Below are positions 32,276 to 44,497 of a DNA stretch of 64,000 nt, one piece after another. The stretch comes from Edaphovirga cremea (GTDB lineage: Bacteria > Pseudomonadota > Gammaproteobacteria > Enterobacterales > Enterobacteriaceae). The translations under genes were made by a program, and so were the position numbers. The stretch is from positions 62,001-126,000 of the forward strand of contig NZ_QOVA01000003.1 in NCBI RefSeq assembly GCF_003332275.1. The letters are read 5' to 3'. Position 1 is the stretch's first letter; every line of letters starts with the position of its first letter. The notes under the pieces were generated by a model that saw only the letters and a list, made by a program, of their open reading frames with translations, ran no database searches and had not been told where the DNA came from.

Positions 32276-33727
32276 CTAATGATCGGCCAATGCCGCCTCA
32301 GAAGATTCGTCACCAAATTTATTTCCGATATAAAACGTCAGCAGGCCAAGCAGCAAGGTCGGAACTATCGGGTGCAGACCGGCAATATGCAGGTCGATAC
32401 TGGCCAGAATGGTATAACACACGGCCCCGACAATCATCGAACTGAGCGCGCCAGTCGCATTCGCCCGACGCCAGTAGAGACCCAGCACCAGTGGCCAGAG
32501 GAATACCGCTTCCAGTCCGCCAAAGGCCAGCAGGTTGAGCCAGATAATCATTTCAGGCGGACGCCAGGCCGCCAGGATCACCAGCAATCCAAGCACCAGC
32601 GTTGCCAGACTGGTCATTCGCGTCAGCCGTTTTTCATTTTTCAACGCAGCCGGACGGGCATTCAGATAGAGATCCTTAACGATCGTCGCGGACGATTGCA
32701 ACAACTGGGCATTGATCGTCGACATGATCGCCGCCATCGGTGCCGCAAGAAAGATCCCGGCGGCAAAAGGCGGCAGCACGGCGATCATCAGCGTAGGGAT
32801 CACCTGATCCGGGATCTTCAGATCGGGAATAATCGCCCGGCCCAGTGCGCCTGAAAGATGCATGCCGAACATCAGGATCGCCACCACCACGGTACCAAGC
32901 ACGATGCCACGATGCACTGCTTTGCTGTCACGGTAAGAGATGCAGCGCACCGCCGTATGCGGCAACCCAATCACGCCAAAACAGACCAGTACCCAGAATG
33001 ATGCCATGAACGGCATGGTCAGAATACCTTCACCGCCTTTCACTGAGACCAGCGCAGGATCGATCTGCTGCAACTTGTCCACCGCGGTGTGCAAACCCCC
33101 GGCAGCGTGTATCACCGCGACCAAGAGCAGAATGGTGCCCATCAGCATCACCAGCCCTTGCATGGCGTCATTGAGCACGCTGGCACGGAAACCACCAAAG
33201 GAAGTATAGAGCGCAATACTGACGCCGAAGATCAGCAGGCCGGTGTCATAGGGAATACCGGCTGCCGTTTCGAGCAGGCGGGCACCACCAATGAATTGCA
33301 CCGTCATGGCACCCAGGAAAGCGACCAGCAGGCTGAAACTGGCAAGCCAGACCAACACCCGGCTTTTGTAGCGCGCGTACAGCATGTCGTTGAGGGTGAC
33401 GGCATTGTAACGTCGCGCCAGAATGGCAAACTTTTTACCCAGCACGCCGAGCGATAACCAAACGGCAGGCAGCTGGATCATTGCCAGCAGCACCCAGCCC
33501 AGCCCGTATTTATACGCCGCACCGGGCCCGCCGATGAAGGAGCTGGCACTGATATAGGTTGCGGTAAGTGTCATCGCCAACACAAAGCCGCCCATTGAGC
33601 GGTTGCCGATGAAATATTCGTTGAGGAAATTACCTTTCTGCCGACGGCGATAAGCGTATACCGACAGGCCAAAAACCACGAGCAGGTAGGCGAGTAACGG
33701 AAGAATGACTTCAGTCTGCATGGACAT
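32276..33727 (-). CDS. panF: Sodium/pantothenate symporter
   Basis: 483-aa inner-membrane symporter of the solute:sodium family that imports pantothenate for coenzyme A. Thirteen hydrophobic segments are visible. Conserved parts include NEYFIGNRSMGGFVLAMTLTATYISASSFIGGPGAAY near the N-terminus and SFGGFRASVLNDAMQGL. The start overlaps the end of yhdT by 17 bp, so the pair is coupled. C-terminal LADH is species-specific. Confidence 0.96.
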   Translation of the reverse strand: MSMQTEVILPLLAYLLVVFGLSVYAYRRRQKGNFLNEYFIGNRSMGGFVLAMTLTATYISASSFIGGPGAAYKYGLGWVLLAMIQLPAVWLSLGVLGKKFAILARRYNAVTLNDMLYARYKSRVLVWLASFSLLVAFLGAMTVQFIGGARLLETAAGIPYDTGLLIFGVSIALYTSFGGFRASVLNDAMQGLVMLMGTILLLVAVIHAAGGLHTAVDKLQQIDPALVSVKGGEGILTMPFMASFWVLVCFGVIGLPHTAVRCISYRDSKAVHRGIVLGTVVVAILMFGMHLSGALGRAIIPDLKIPDQVIPTLMIAVLPPFAAGIFLAAPMAAIMSTINAQLLQSSATIVKDLYLNARPAALKNEKRLTRMTSLATLVLGLLVILAAWRPPEMIIWLNLLAFGGLEAVFLWPLVLGLYWRRANATGALSSMIVGAVCYTILASIDLHIAGLHPIVPTLLLGLLTFYIGNKFGDESSEAALADH

Positions 33728-33974
33728 CGTCCTCTAAGGAGATATCGCGGAAAATCACCCGAACCATTAACCAACTGAGCAGAATAAAAAGCAGGGGTAT
33801 CAGCAGGCAGGCCATCTCAAACCAATGGGGCAGGCCGGTAAAACCTTGTGTATCGCCGGGCAGATAAGCCGCCAGGCTCCAGGCCACCAAATAGGCCAGC
33901 GTCAGGCCAAAGGCCCAGCGCGCTTCACGGTGCGCCTGAACAAATCGCTTGTCCATTTGTTCCTCTGTGAGCAT
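33711..33974 (-). CDS. yhdT: Small membrane protein YhdT (DUF997)
   Basis: 87 aa with two hydrophobic helices (WAFGLTLAYLVAWSLAAYL and MACLLIPLLFILLSWLMV) and the conserved start RFVQAHREARWA. YhdT precedes panF in enterobacteria and is thought to be a partner, though no direct function is established. It overlaps panF by 17 bp. Confidence 0.92.
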   Translation of the reverse strand: MLTEEQMDKRFVQAHREARWAFGLTLAYLVAWSLAAYLPGDTQGFTGLPHWFEMACLLIPLLFILLSWLMVRVIFRDISLEDDVHAD

Positions 33975-34054
33975 GTCGCGTTAGTCAAAAACCGGAATTC
34001 TACGCAAAGCGGGGTATTTTTATAGCGTTATCTGCCACCGTCCGCAGCAGAAAT

Positions 34055-34080
34055 GAAAAAAGGCCGGATTATCCGGCCTT
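34055..34080 (-). terminator. Rho-independent terminator of accBC
   Basis: Stem AAGGCCGGAT/ATCCGGCCTT (34061-34070 with 34071-34080 region, tight loop) followed on the minus strand by six T residues, 19 bp after accC. Confidence 0.9.
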
Positions 34081-34099
34081 GTTCACTGCGGGTGCGTGA

Positions 34100-35449
34100 T
34101 TATTTTTCTTGCAGACCCAATTTCTTCTCAAGATAGTGGATGTTAGTGCCACCATGCTGGAAGTTTTCGTCGCTCATAATACGCTGTTGCAGTTCCACAT
34201 TGGTTTTAATGCCGTCGATGATCAGTTCTGCCAACGCATTTTTCATACGGGCGATCGCCACATCACGGTTCTCACCGTAAGTGATCAGTTTACCAATCAT
34301 GGAATCATAGTACGGCGGTACGGTGTACCCGGCGTAGATATGCGATTCCCAACGAACACCAAAGCCGCCAGGCGCGTGGAAGCGAGTGATTTTACCCGGA
34401 CTCGGCAGGAAGGTATTCGGGTCTTCGGCGTTGATACGGCATTCTACCGCGTGGCCCTGAATACGCACTTCTTCCTGCTTGATCGACAGTGGTTGACCGG
34501 CAGCGATACGCAACTGCTCTTTGATCAGATCCACGCCGGTAATCATTTCAGTAACCGGATGCTCAACCTGGATACGGGTGTTCATTTCAATGAAATAAAA
34601 CTCGCCGTTTTCGTACAGGAATTCAAAGGTACCGGCGCCGCGATAGTTGATATCGATACAGGCTTTTGAGCAACGTTCGCCAATATAGCGCCGCATTTCG
34701 CTGGTGATGCCCGGTGCTGGCGCTTCTTCAACGACTTTCTGGTGACGGCGCTGCATGGAGCAGTCACGTTCAGCCAGATAGATTGCGTTACCCTGACCGT
34801 CTGCCAACACCTGAACTTCAATGTGGCGCGGGTTCTCAAGGTATTTCTCCATGTACACCATGTCGTTATTGAAGGCCGCTTTGGCTTCAGCACGGGTCAT
34901 GATGATGGATTGCTCAAGATCTTTATCGCTGCGCACTACGCGCATACCACGGCCGCCGCCGCCGCCAGAGGCTTTGATGATAACGGGATAACCAATACGT
35001 TTTGCGAACGCACGGTTTTTTTCCATATCATCGCCCAGTGAGCCGTCAGAACCCGGCACGCAAGGGACGCCCGCTTTTTTCATGGCACTGATGGCAGAGA
35101 CTTTGTCACCCATCAGGCGAATGGTATCTGCACGTGGACCGATGAAGATAAAGCCTGAACGCTCAACCTGCTCAGCAAAGTCGGCATTCTCGGACAAGAA
35201 TCCATAACCCGGATGAATAGCTACTGCGCCCGTGATTTCAGCTGCAGAGATAATCGCCGGAATATTCAGATAACTTTTCACTGATGGCGCAGGACCAATA
35301 CAGACGGTCTCATCAGCCAGCAGGACGTGTTTCAGATCGCGATCCGCTGTGGAGTGAACGGCGACAGTCTTGATGCCCAATTCTTTACAGGCACGCAGTA
35401 TCCGAAGCGCAATCTCACCTCGGTTTGCGATAACAATTTTATCTACCAT
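34100..35449 (-). CDS. accC: Biotin carboxylase subunit of acetyl-CoA carboxylase
   Basis: 449 aa. It carboxylates the biotin of AccB with ATP and bicarbonate, the first step of fatty acid synthesis. ATP-grasp features are complete: the glycine-rich loop [26 protein letters not shown], and the catalytic region [20 protein letters not shown]. The end KKLGLQEK is typical. It follows accB by 11 bp in one operon. Confidence 0.98.
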   Translation of the reverse strand: MVDKIVIANRGEIALRILRACKELGIKTVAVHSTADRDLKHVLLADETVCIGPAPSVKSYLNIPAIISAAEITGAVAIHPGYGFLSENADFAEQVERSGFIFIGPRADTIRLMGDKVSAISAMKKAGVPCVPGSDGSLGDDMEKNRAFAKRIGYPVIIKASGGGGGRGMRVVRSDKDLEQSIIMTRAEAKAAFNNDMVYMEKYLENPRHIEVQVLADGQGNAIYLAERDCSMQRRHQKVVEEAPAPGITSEMRRYIGERCSKACIDINYRGAGTFEFLYENGEFYFIEMNTRIQVEHPVTEMITGVDLIKEQLRIAAGQPLSIKQEEVRIQGHAVECRINAEDPNTFLPSPGKITRFHAPGGFGVRWESHIYAGYTVPPYYDSMIGKLITYGENRDVAIARMKNALAELIIDGIKTNVELQQRIMSDENFQHGGTNIHYLEKKLGLQEK

Positions 35450-35460
35450 GGTACGCCTCG

Positions 35461-35928
35461 TTATTCGATGACGACCAACGGCTCGTCAAATTCAACCGGT
35501 TGACCGCTTTCTACCAGAATGGCTTTCACCACACCGGATTTGTCCGCTTCAATCTGGTTCATCATCTTCATGGCTTCAACGATGCACAGGGTATCGCCAG
35601 CATTCACTTTCTGACCCACTTCGACAAAGGCCTTCGCGTCCGGGCTTGGGGTACGGTAGAAGGTACCGACCATGGGCGAACGGACGATGTGGCCACTGAT
35701 GGCGGCAGGCGCTGCGGCTTCTGCAGGCGCGGCCGGGGCAACGGCGTTCGCCAGAGCTTGCGGCTGTTGCTGCATTGGCATGGCATAAGCTTGCTGCATC
35801 ATGGGGTAGTTAGGAGCAACCGGGGCACGACTGATACGTACTGACTCTTCTCCTTCAGAAATTTCCAGCTCAGAAATGCCAGATTCTTCAACGAGTTCGA
35901 TCAGTTTCTTGATTTTACGAATATCCAT
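35461..35928 (-). CDS. accB: Biotin carboxyl carrier protein
   Basis: 155 aa. N-terminal dimerisation part ([23 protein letters not shown]), a proline/alanine linker (~65-80), and the biotinyl domain with the modified lysine in [15 protein letters not shown] at ~residue 121. The thumb region is present ([18 protein letters not shown]). In E. coli AccB represses its own operon. aroQ, often just upstream in enterobacteria, is not here. Confidence 0.98.
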   Translation of the reverse strand: MDIRKIKKLIELVEESGISELEISEGEESVRISRAPVAPNYPMMQQAYAMPMQQQPQALANAVAPAAPAEAAAPAAISGHIVRSPMVGTFYRTPSPDAKAFVEVGQKVNAGDTLCIVEAMKMMNQIEADKSGVVKAILVESGQPVEFDEPLVVIE

Positions 35929-36289
35929 GAGTGTGATTCCGTACTCTTTTGCGTAGATAGTAGTTGGATGTAGGCTGGCAGCTCACGGGAGCCCAAAGAA
36001 CAGGTTGGGTTCGCGTGAGATGCAAAATGCGAAACTTAACTGGCATTGCGCGCCTATCTCCGGCTATTAGGCCGAGATCGTAGAAAATAACCCGGCGTCA
36101 CCGATTTGTCACCTTTTTCCCCCGCCAGACAGTCTCTACGATCGGCACCGAAGGAGGGCATTATAATGATATCGTGGCAATTCGCAGCTAAATACTGGTC
36201 TTATCAGCGAAGATAATCAACTGTAACGTCCAATATTGTTTGGTTCGACAATGGATTATGAGGGGTGGAACACAGAAAAGTTCCGGGGG
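35929..36289. other. accBC leader and intergenic region
   Basis: About 360 bp with no gene. It should hold the accBC promoter and a long leader. aroQ would be expected here or upstream in many relatives but is absent. Confidence 0.5.
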
Positions 36290-36892
36290 TTATCGGAACC
36301 ATTGACGAAATTTTTTATAACGAAGTGCTAACAGAACGCTCGCAATAAATGCATATACCAACGGTTGCGGCGACAAGATTTTTACCGACCAAATGTAGTG
36401 GATTGGCGCAAGGATAGCGACAATATAGATAAAATTATGCAGTGTTTGCCAACGCGATCCCAGTTTTCGCTGTGCCCAGAGAGTGGATGTTGCCGCCAGC
36501 GCCAGCAGGAGTAGCCAACTGATAATCCCCAGCGTCAGATACGGGCGGGTAACCAGTTCGCGCCCCAGCAGGGAGAGATTGCTGATACCCAGTTCCAGGA
36601 ATGAATAACTCAACAAATGCAGCGTTCCCCACGCAAAACACCAAAGACCCACTAAACGGCGGCAGCGAATCAGCAAGGGTTGACGAGCATAGCGCGCCAC
36701 GGGGGAGATCAACAGGGTCGCCAGCAGCAGTTTCAGCGTCATCCGACCGGTAAAATGCTGGATGTCTTTGGCCGGATCGGCGCTGAACCAGCCTTGATTG
36801 ATCGACAGTAACAGCCACAGAAAAGGCAGAAAAGCGGCGAGATAAATGAACACCTTGAGCCATTTAATCTGCTTGAGAGTCAAACGCACCAC
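36290..36892 (-). CDS. msrQ: Haem-binding membrane subunit MsrQ
   Basis: 200-aa b-type cytochrome membrane protein that passes electrons from the respiratory chain to MsrP for repair of oxidised periplasmic proteins. Six membrane helices are visible with candidate haem histidines (LHLLSYSF and [19 protein letters not shown]). It starts directly at the end of msrP, so the two are co-translated. Length is standard. Confidence 0.93.
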   Translation of the reverse strand: MVRLTLKQIKWLKVFIYLAAFLPFLWLLLSINQGWFSADPAKDIQHFTGRMTLKLLLATLLISPVARYARQPLLIRCRRLVGLWCFAWGTLHLLSYSFLELGISNLSLLGRELVTRPYLTLGIISWLLLLALAATSTLWAQRKLGSRWQTLHNFIYIVAILAPIHYIWSVKILSPQPLVYAFIASVLLALRYKKFRQWFR

Positions 36893-37894
36893 TTAAAAGT
36901 TCTCCCTGAGATCCAGACCGCGATAGAGCGAGGCAACCTGATCAGCATAGCCGTTGAACAATAATGTGGGTTGACGTTTTACGTCCAGAATTCCGCCGGA
37001 ACCAATGAAACGCTCTGTTGCCTGCGACCAGCGGGGATGATCGACGTGCGGATTGACGTTGGCATAGAAACCGTACTCATCGGAAGCGGCCAGATTCCAG
37101 GTGGTTGGCGGCTGATCCCGGGTTACGCGGATATGCACGATGGATTTGATTCCCTTGAAACCATACTTCCACGGTGTTATCAGGCGGATCGGCGCACCAT
37201 TTTGCGGTGGTAGCGCTTTGCCGTAGACACCGACGGTCAGCATTGCCAGAGGATGCATGGCTTCGTCCAGACGCAAGCCCTCAACATAGGGATATTGCAA
37301 ACCGCCGCCAATAAAGCGATCTTTCTGGCCAGGCATATGGTCGGGATCGTAGAGGGTTTGAAAAGCCACAAAGCGGGCATCGCTGGTGGGTTCGACCAGT
37401 TTAAGCAGTTTACCCAGTTCAAAACCGATCCACGGCACCACCATTGACCAGGCTTCCACGCAGCGCATGCGATAAATACGCTGTTCCAGCGGGAAGCGCT
37501 TGAGCAGATCGTCCATATCGAGCGTAATCGGTTTGGCAACGTCACCATCAATACGTACTTTCCAACCTTCAGTCGGTAGATCACCGGCATTGGCGGCAGG
37601 ATCGGCTTTATCCAGACCAAATTCATAATAGTTATTGTAGCCGGTGACCTTATCTTCCGGCGTCATGGGCCAATCGGGTTGGAAAGCCGCGGGTTTACTG
37701 AAATCGAGCGCTTTTCCTGGGGGAGCTTTTGGTCGATCATTACCTTTGAACCAGGAGAGCAGGTCAGCACGGGCAGATATTGGCAAAGCCAATGAGGCCG
37801 CAGAAATACCCAATGCCTGCAAGACCTTGCGTCGACTATAAAAAACGCTTTCTGGCGTGACATCGGCTTCGGTGAGTTTACGTGGGTTTTTCAT
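36893..37894 (-). CDS. msrP: Periplasmic methionine sulfoxide reductase MsrP
   Basis: 333-aa molybdopterin enzyme that reduces methionine sulfoxide in periplasmic proteins. The Tat signal is visible ([24 protein letters not shown], residues ~21-44). The molybdenum-ligand cysteine lies in [18 protein letters not shown]. Export follows folding around the cofactor. It is first in msrPQ; in E. coli the HprSR system induces it upon hypochlorous stress. Confidence 0.95.
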   Translation of the reverse strand: MKNPRKLTEADVTPESVFYSRRKVLQALGISAASLALPISARADLLSWFKGNDRPKAPPGKALDFSKPAAFQPDWPMTPEDKVTGYNNYYEFGLDKADPAANAGDLPTEGWKVRIDGDVAKPITLDMDDLLKRFPLEQRIYRMRCVEAWSMVVPWIGFELGKLLKLVEPTSDARFVAFQTLYDPDHMPGQKDRFIGGGLQYPYVEGLRLDEAMHPLAMLTVGVYGKALPPQNGAPIRLITPWKYGFKGIKSIVHIRVTRDQPPTTWNLAASDEYGFYANVNPHVDHPRWSQATERFIGSGGILDVKRQPTLLFNGYADQVASLYRGLDLRENF

Positions 37895-38092
37895 GATCTA
37901 CTCCGACTGCCTTGTGGGGGCAGCATTGCGACAAGCCAAAATAGTATGGTTACTTGTCAAAGCATGGCGTGAAAGTCAGGGACATGCGAGCCAGTGGGCA
38001 AAAATATGCATTTTCCCAGAGAGCAAACAGGCGCATGGCGATCGCTGTTTTTTGCGTTCGCTATGCGCCTGGAAAATCAATTATTGCTCGAA

Positions 38093-39070
38093 TCAGCGGA
38101 TTTTAACCAGCGTTCGACCCGTTACTTTGTTACCAATCAATGCAGCAGCGGTTTCAGCGGCTCGATCCAGGGTGATCTCCGTGGCGGCCTGCTGGTAGAA
38201 GCGCTCAGGCAGAATACCGGCCAGCCTTTCCCAGGCTGTCAGGCGGCGATGCAGCGGCGTCATAACGGAATCGACCCCTTGCAGGCGCACGTTACGCAGA
38301 ATGAAGGGCATGACGGTGGTGGGCAGCGTATAACCACCGGCCAGGCCGCAGGCGGCAACGGTGCTGTTGTAATTCATTTGCGCCAGGACTTTTGCCAGCA
38401 TGCGATCGCCCACAGTATCGATAGCGCCTGCCCAGAGCTGTTTTTCCAGCGGGCGCGTATTATCGCTGTATTCATCGCGGGACAGAATACGTTTCGCCCC
38501 CAGTTCTGTGAGATAGGTGTGATTGCTCTCGCGGCCACTGATCGCAACAACGTTGTAGCCAAGCGCTGACAGGAGTGCGACGGCAGTACTGCCAACCCCA
38601 CCGCTGGCGCCGGTAACCACAACTTCACCGCTTTGTGGATTCACGCCGCCATCTTCAAGGGCCAGTACACACAGCATGGCGGTAAACCCTGCGGTACCCA
38701 GGATCATCGCTTTGCGCGTATCCAGGCCATCAGGCAGGGGAACCAGCCAATCAGCCTTGACCCGTGCCTGTTCCGCCAATCCGCCCCAGTGATTTTCGCC
38801 TACGCCCCATCCTGTCAGAACGACAGATTGACCCGGTGTGAAACGGTCATCTTCGCTATGGCTTACCGTACCGGCAAAGTCGATGCCCGGCACCATGGGG
38901 AATTCCCGGATAATCTTGCCTTTACCGGTGATTGCCAAAGCGTCTTTGTAATTCAGGCTTGACCAGTCAATATCAACGGTAACCTCACCGGCAGGCAGTC
39001 GGTCAGAAGAGATGTCCTGCACGCTGGCCAGTGTTTTCCCTTCGTTTTGCTCAAGTACAAGTGCCTTCAT
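38093..39070 (-). CDS. acuI: Acrylyl-CoA reductase AcuI (YhdH)
   Basis: 325-aa NADPH-dependent medium-chain reductase/quinone-oxidoreductase type. It reduces acrylyl-CoA to propionyl-CoA and protects against acrylate. Nucleotide-binding motif VVTGASGGVGSTAVALLSALGY lies at ~150-172; MVPGIDFAGTV and GWGVGENHWGG are typical of YhdH. No zinc-binding cysteines, as expected. It is monocistronic and divergent from csrD. Confidence 0.95.
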   Translation of the reverse strand: MKALVLEQNEGKTLASVQDISSDRLPAGEVTVDIDWSSLNYKDALAITGKGKIIREFPMVPGIDFAGTVSHSEDDRFTPGQSVVLTGWGVGENHWGGLAEQARVKADWLVPLPDGLDTRKAMILGTAGFTAMLCVLALEDGGVNPQSGEVVVTGASGGVGSTAVALLSALGYNVVAISGRESNHTYLTELGAKRILSRDEYSDNTRPLEKQLWAGAIDTVGDRMLAKVLAQMNYNSTVAACGLAGGYTLPTTVMPFILRNVRLQGVDSVMTPLHRRLTAWERLAGILPERFYQQAATEITLDRAAETAAALIGNKVTGRTLVKIR

Positions 39071-39375
39071 AGTGCCCTCTATAAGAAATGTGAATTAATT
39101 CTTAGCAAAGCTGTCATTTAATAAATATAAGCGCTAACCCACGATCGCATGATGATAAAGAACAATTTAAAAGGCAGTCCACTGCGATGTGAAAGGTAAA
39201 TCTTTAATCAATTGCTATACTTTCAGAAAGATGCGAGTTATTGGTCATAATTTGGCGAAAAACTCCCCTTTTTGTCGACATATTGTCTTAGTGTTGTTGG
39301 CATATTGTCTTATAGTAGCGCCGCCTTTTTATTCAGAGGCTGAATTTCACTCATCACCGTACGTAAGGCACAGGG

Positions 39376-41298
39376 ATGCGATTTACTACCAAATTATCTG
39401 CATATATCACTCTGTTGGTTGCAGTGGGCATGTTATTAATCCTGTTGGCGACCACGTTTAGCTATTTTTATCTGAGTCAGCAGAGGATGGAGAGTCGTCT
39501 GCGCTTACTGGTCACCACATTTGACCAAACGTTACTCAGTCAGCCGCCCGAGACGATAAAAAGCTGGTTACCGGTGGTGATGAGTGCGATTGGCGTAGTG
39601 AAAATGGATGTTGTGAACAATAATCACACTCTCTTTCAGTTATCGCAGCCAGCGTACAACAATGTTCGGTATACCTACGGTGACTATAAAGTCGCTACTC
39701 TTCCTTTGTTACAGCATCCCGGTGTGGAGGTACGGCTCACCTATATAGATCCGTTGGCGACCTTCAGCCGTTCACTGCAATCCACGTCCATGATCAGTGG
39801 TGCGATCGGCTTGACGATCATCATTGTGTTGCTGAGTTTCCGCTGGTTGCGATTGCTGACCAACGGCATGGAGCGTCTGGAGAAACGGGCGAACCGTATC
39901 CTCAGCGGTGAGCGTGATACGGTAGAGAGAGGGGACGTGCATGAATGGCCGTTAGCTGCCAGCAGCGCGATAGACCTTTTGTTGAATGATTTGAGTGAAG
40001 CGCGTGAGCAGCGTAGCCGTGTCGATACACTCATCCGGGTTTTTGCTGCACAAGATGGCAAGACCGGCCTGAATAACCGCATTTTCTTCGACAATCAATT
40101 AACGACACAAATCGAAGAGGAAGGGTCTCACGGTGTGGTGATGATGATTCGCTTACCGGACTTCGACACACTGCGTGAGATTCATGGCAACCAGGTCTCG
40201 CAAGAGTTGATGCATACCATGGTAAACATGCTCTCTACGTTCGTGATGCGCTACCCCACCGCACTGCTTGCCCGCTACTTCCACAGTGATTTCTCCGTTC
40301 TGCTGCCCCATTGTACCTTGAAGGAGGCCGATGTGATCGCGGCGCAGCTGGTCAAAGCGGTCAGCGCGTTGCCGATACCCCATATTATCGACCGTGATGC
40401 GCTGCTTTATATTGGTATCAGCACCTATCGCCATGGGCAGACACCCGAACAAGTGATGGATTTTGCGGAGCAGGCCACGCGCCATGCCTCTTTGCAGGGC
40501 AGCAACAGTTGGTATGTCTACGATAACAAGGTGCCTGAAAAAGGCCGCGGTAGCGTCAAATGGCGGACGCTGCTTGAACAGACTCTGGCGCGCGGTGGAC
40601 CACGGCTCTACCAGAAACCGGCATTGACCAAAGAAGGGAAAATGCATCATCGGGAAATCATGCAGCGGATTTATGATGGTGAGCAGGAATTGCAGTCTGC
40701 TGAATTTATACCACTGGTGAATCAGTTGGGACTTTCTCAGAGTTACGATCGCCAGATGGTGAGTCGGATTATTCCGTTACTGACCCAATGGCCGCAAGAG
40801 ACGCTGGCTTTCCCAATCATGGTTGATTCATTATTGCAGCGCTCATTTTTGCGCTGGATACGCGACACCATGCTGCAATGTAAAAAACAGCAGAGAAATC
40901 GCATGCTGATTGAACTTGCAGAGGCAGATCTATGTCAACATATCGACCGCTTACGCCCCGCATTGCGACTATTGTCGGGTTTGGGGTGTCGGCTGGCTGT
41001 TTCACAGGCAGGATTGACCGTTGTGAGCACGTCATATATTAAATCTTTGCCGGTGGAAATTGTAAAACTTCACCCCGGCCTGGTGCGTAGTATCGACCGT
41101 CGTATTGAGAATCAACTGTTTGTTGAAAGTTTGACGGGGGCGTGCGAAGGAAGTCATGCCCAGGTTTTTGCTGCTGGGGTCAGAACGCGCAACGAGTGGC
41201 AGACACTTTTGGACAAGGGGGTTCGGGGTGGTCAGGGGGTTTATTTTGCCTCGCCGGAGCCAGTGGAGCTAAGCAGTAAAAAATATTCACATAACTGA
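39376..41298 (+). CDS. csrD: RNase E specificity factor CsrD
   Basis: 640 aa. Two membrane helices flank a periplasmic sensor (~30-135), followed by HAMP-like, degenerate GGDEF and EAL domains. GGDEF is replaced by FHSDF near residue 313, and the EAL box by an inactive ELAE segment, as in CsrD, which does not make or break c-di-GMP but directs CsrB/CsrC RNAs to RNase E. Upstream of mreB as in E. coli. Confidence 0.94.
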   Translation: MRFTTKLSAYITLLVAVGMLLILLATTFSYFYLSQQRMESRLRLLVTTFDQTLLSQPPETIKSWLPVVMSAIGVVKMDVVNNNHTLFQLSQPAYNNVRYTYGDYKVATLPLLQHPGVEVRLTYIDPLATFSRSLQSTSMISGAIGLTIIIVLLSFRWLRLLTNGMERLEKRANRILSGERDTVERGDVHEWPLAASSAIDLLLNDLSEAREQRSRVDTLIRVFAAQDGKTGLNNRIFFDNQLTTQIEEEGSHGVVMMIRLPDFDTLREIHGNQVSQELMHTMVNMLSTFVMRYPTALLARYFHSDFSVLLPHCTLKEADVIAAQLVKAVSALPIPHIIDRDALLYIGISTYRHGQTPEQVMDFAEQATRHASLQGSNSWYVYDNKVPEKGRGSVKWRTLLEQTLARGGPRLYQKPALTKEGKMHHREIMQRIYDGEQELQSAEFIPLVNQLGLSQSYDRQMVSRIIPLLTQWPQETLAFPIMVDSLLQRSFLRWIRDTMLQCKKQQRNRMLIELAEADLCQHIDRLRPALRLLSGLGCRLAVSQAGLTVVSTSYIKSLPVEIVKLHPGLVRSIDRRIENQLFVESLTGACEGSHAQVFAAGVRTRNEWQTLLDKGVRGGQGVYFASPEPVELSSKKYSHN

Positions 41299-42675
<1,377 letters not shown>

Positions 42676-42839
42676 TCAGCCCCGTGAAGGTGATGACCTC
42701 TCCCGTGATAACTCCTGCGCTAAAGTTGCAGCGTTAAAAATGGCTGTAAGTGGCGTGCCCGCTTTTGTTGCGGCGCGCCGGTTATCCCGTTTTGGACTCG
42801 CCTCTTCTTCGCTGATTCAGTTTTCACCCAGTGTGGTTG

Positions 42840-42962
42840 TACCCAAAAAACTTCAGGTTGCAGGTAGGCGGCAACTGAGAGAATCCCAGTCACTTATTCA
42901 GGTAAGTGAATGGGGTGAATAAAGGCAGCCAACACCCCTGCAGCTTGAAGGAATTCGGGTAT
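42840..42962. repeat. MITE-like enterobacterial palindromic repeat
   Basis: About 123 bp with terminal inverted repeats: TACCCAAAAAACTTCAGGTTGCAG at the left, matching the complement of CTGCAGCTTGAAGGAATTCGGGTATA at the right. A long imperfect internal stem has its loop around TTCAGGTAAGTGA. This type of element (ends TACCC/GGGTA, inner GTTGGCTGC and GCCGCC) is, as I recall, widespread in Pectobacterium, Yersinia and Serratia. It lengthens the mreB-mreC gap to ~320 bp. Confidence 0.75.
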
Positions 42963-42996
42963 AGCACCTTCTGTTGTCGAGGAACGCACATATTTT

Positions 42997-44004
42997 ATGA
43001 AGCCGATTTTTAGCAGGGGGCCTTCCCTGCAACTCCGACTTTTTCTGGCGATTTTAGCGGCGATTGCATTGATCATTGCTGACAACCGTTTGGGTACTTT
43101 CGTGAAGATTCGTACCTATATGGACACTGCCGTAAGTCCCTTCTATTTTTTGTCCAATGGACCGCGCAAAGTATTGGACAGCGTGTCTGACACCTTTGCC
43201 ACTCGCCAACAGCTTGAACTTGAAAACCGTGCATTACGCCAGGAGTTGCTGTTGAAAAACAGCGATACGCTGCTGCTCGGCCAATTCAAACAGGAAAACG
43301 CCCGTTTGCGTGAATTGCTGGGATCGCCGCTGCGTCAGGATGAGCACAAAATGGTGACCCAGGTGATTTCTACCGGTACCGATCCGTACAGCGATCAGGT
43401 GGTGATCGATAAAGGCTCGAGCAGTGGTGTTTACGAAGGGCAGCCAGTAATCAGTGATAAAGGTGTGGTCGGCCAGGTGGTTGCCGTAGGTAAACTGACC
43501 AGCCGCGTTTTGCTGATTTGCGATGCCTCGCACGCCCTGCCGATTCAGGTGTTACGTAATGACATCCGGGTGATTGCCGCGGGCAGTGGCTGTACTGACG
43601 ATCTGTTGCTTGAGCATTTGCCGAGCAATACTGATATTCGCGTTGGTGATGTATTGGTGACGTCTGGACTCGGTGGTCGCTTCCCGGAAGGGTACCCGGT
43701 TGCTGTGGTCTCGTCGGTCAAAGTCGATAATCAACGTGCATATACTGTGATTCAGGCTCGCCCAACCGCAGGCTTGCAGCGTTTACGCTATCTGCTGCTG
43801 CTGTGGGGTTCCGATCGCAATGGCGATATGCCGCTGCCACCCGATGCTGTCCACCGCGTTGCCAATGAGCGCCTGACGCAGATGATGCCACAAGTGTTGC
43901 CGCCGCCGGGCGACATGGGGCCACCCGCCCCGCTGCCGCAGCCTGCGACGGGCACCGTGGGATCGACTGTGACTGACCGGCCGGTAAGCGGAGGCAGCCA
44001 ATGA
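42997..44004 (+). CDS. mreC: Rod-shape protein MreC
   Basis: 335 aa. Short cytoplasmic tail, one membrane helix ([18 protein letters not shown]), a periplasmic coiled coil (~residues 68-108; [16 protein letters not shown]) and the MreC beta domain ([21 protein letters not shown]). The proline-rich tail ([14 protein letters not shown]) is normal for enterobacteria. It activates PBP2/RodA in the elongasome. Its stop overlaps the mreD start (ATGA). Confidence 0.96.
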   Translation: MKPIFSRGPSLQLRLFLAILAAIALIIADNRLGTFVKIRTYMDTAVSPFYFLSNGPRKVLDSVSDTFATRQQLELENRALRQELLLKNSDTLLLGQFKQENARLRELLGSPLRQDEHKMVTQVISTGTDPYSDQVVIDKGSSSGVYEGQPVISDKGVVGQVVAVGKLTSRVLLICDASHALPIQVLRNDIRVIAAGSGCTDDLLLEHLPSNTDIRVGDVLVTSGLGGRFPEGYPVAVVSSVKVDNQRAYTVIQARPTAGLQRLRYLLLLWGSDRNGDMPLPPDAVHRVANERLTQMMPQVLPPPGDMGPPAPLPQPATGTVGSTVTDRPVSGGSQ

Positions 44005-44489
44005 ATCGCTACCGCAGTCATGGCCGTTGGATCATTTGGCTCTCCTTCCTGATTGCGATGTTACTGCAAATCATGCCCTGGCCGGAACAGCTCTATATGT
44101 TCCGTCCCTCCTGGTTGACGCTGATCCTCATTTATTGGGTGATGGCACTGCCGCACCGGGTCAATGTCGGTACTGGTTTTGTGGTCGGCTTGATCATGGA
44201 TCTCATTTTTGGCTCAACACTTGGCGTCCGGGCACTGGCGCTGGCCATCATTGCTTATCTGGTCGCCTTCAAATTCCAGCTCTTCCGTAATATGGCGTTG
44301 TGGCAGCAGGCACTGATTGTGGTGTTATTGTCACTGGCTATGGATGTCATTGTTTTCTGGGCTGAGTTTTTAGTGATCAATGTCTCTTTCCGCCCAGATG
44401 TTTTCTGGAGTAGTGTTGTAGACGGAATTTTGTGGCCGTGGTTGTTCCTGTTGATGCGTAAAATCCGCCGCCAGTTCGCCGTACAGTGA
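44001..44489 (+). CDS. mreD: Rod-shape protein MreD
   Basis: 162-aa inner-membrane protein with five or six hydrophobic helices; partner of Mre[35 protein letters not shown] is the conserved core. The start overlaps mreC, and maf follows within 8 bp. Confidence 0.95.
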   Translation: MNRYRSHGRWIIWLSFLIAMLLQIMPWPEQLYMFRPSWLTLILIYWVMALPHRVNVGTGFVVGLIMDLIFGSTLGVRALALAIIAYLVAFKFQLFRNMALWQQALIVVLLSLAMDVIVFWAEFLVINVSFRPDVFWSSVVDGILWPWLFLLMRKIRRQFAVQ

Positions 44490-44497
44490 GGACATAC

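Noticed and set aside
32273..32854. 193-codon plus-strand frame inside panF
   Set aside because: It is antisense to a clear panF and rich in Gln/Arg/His, as expected for a mirror frame.
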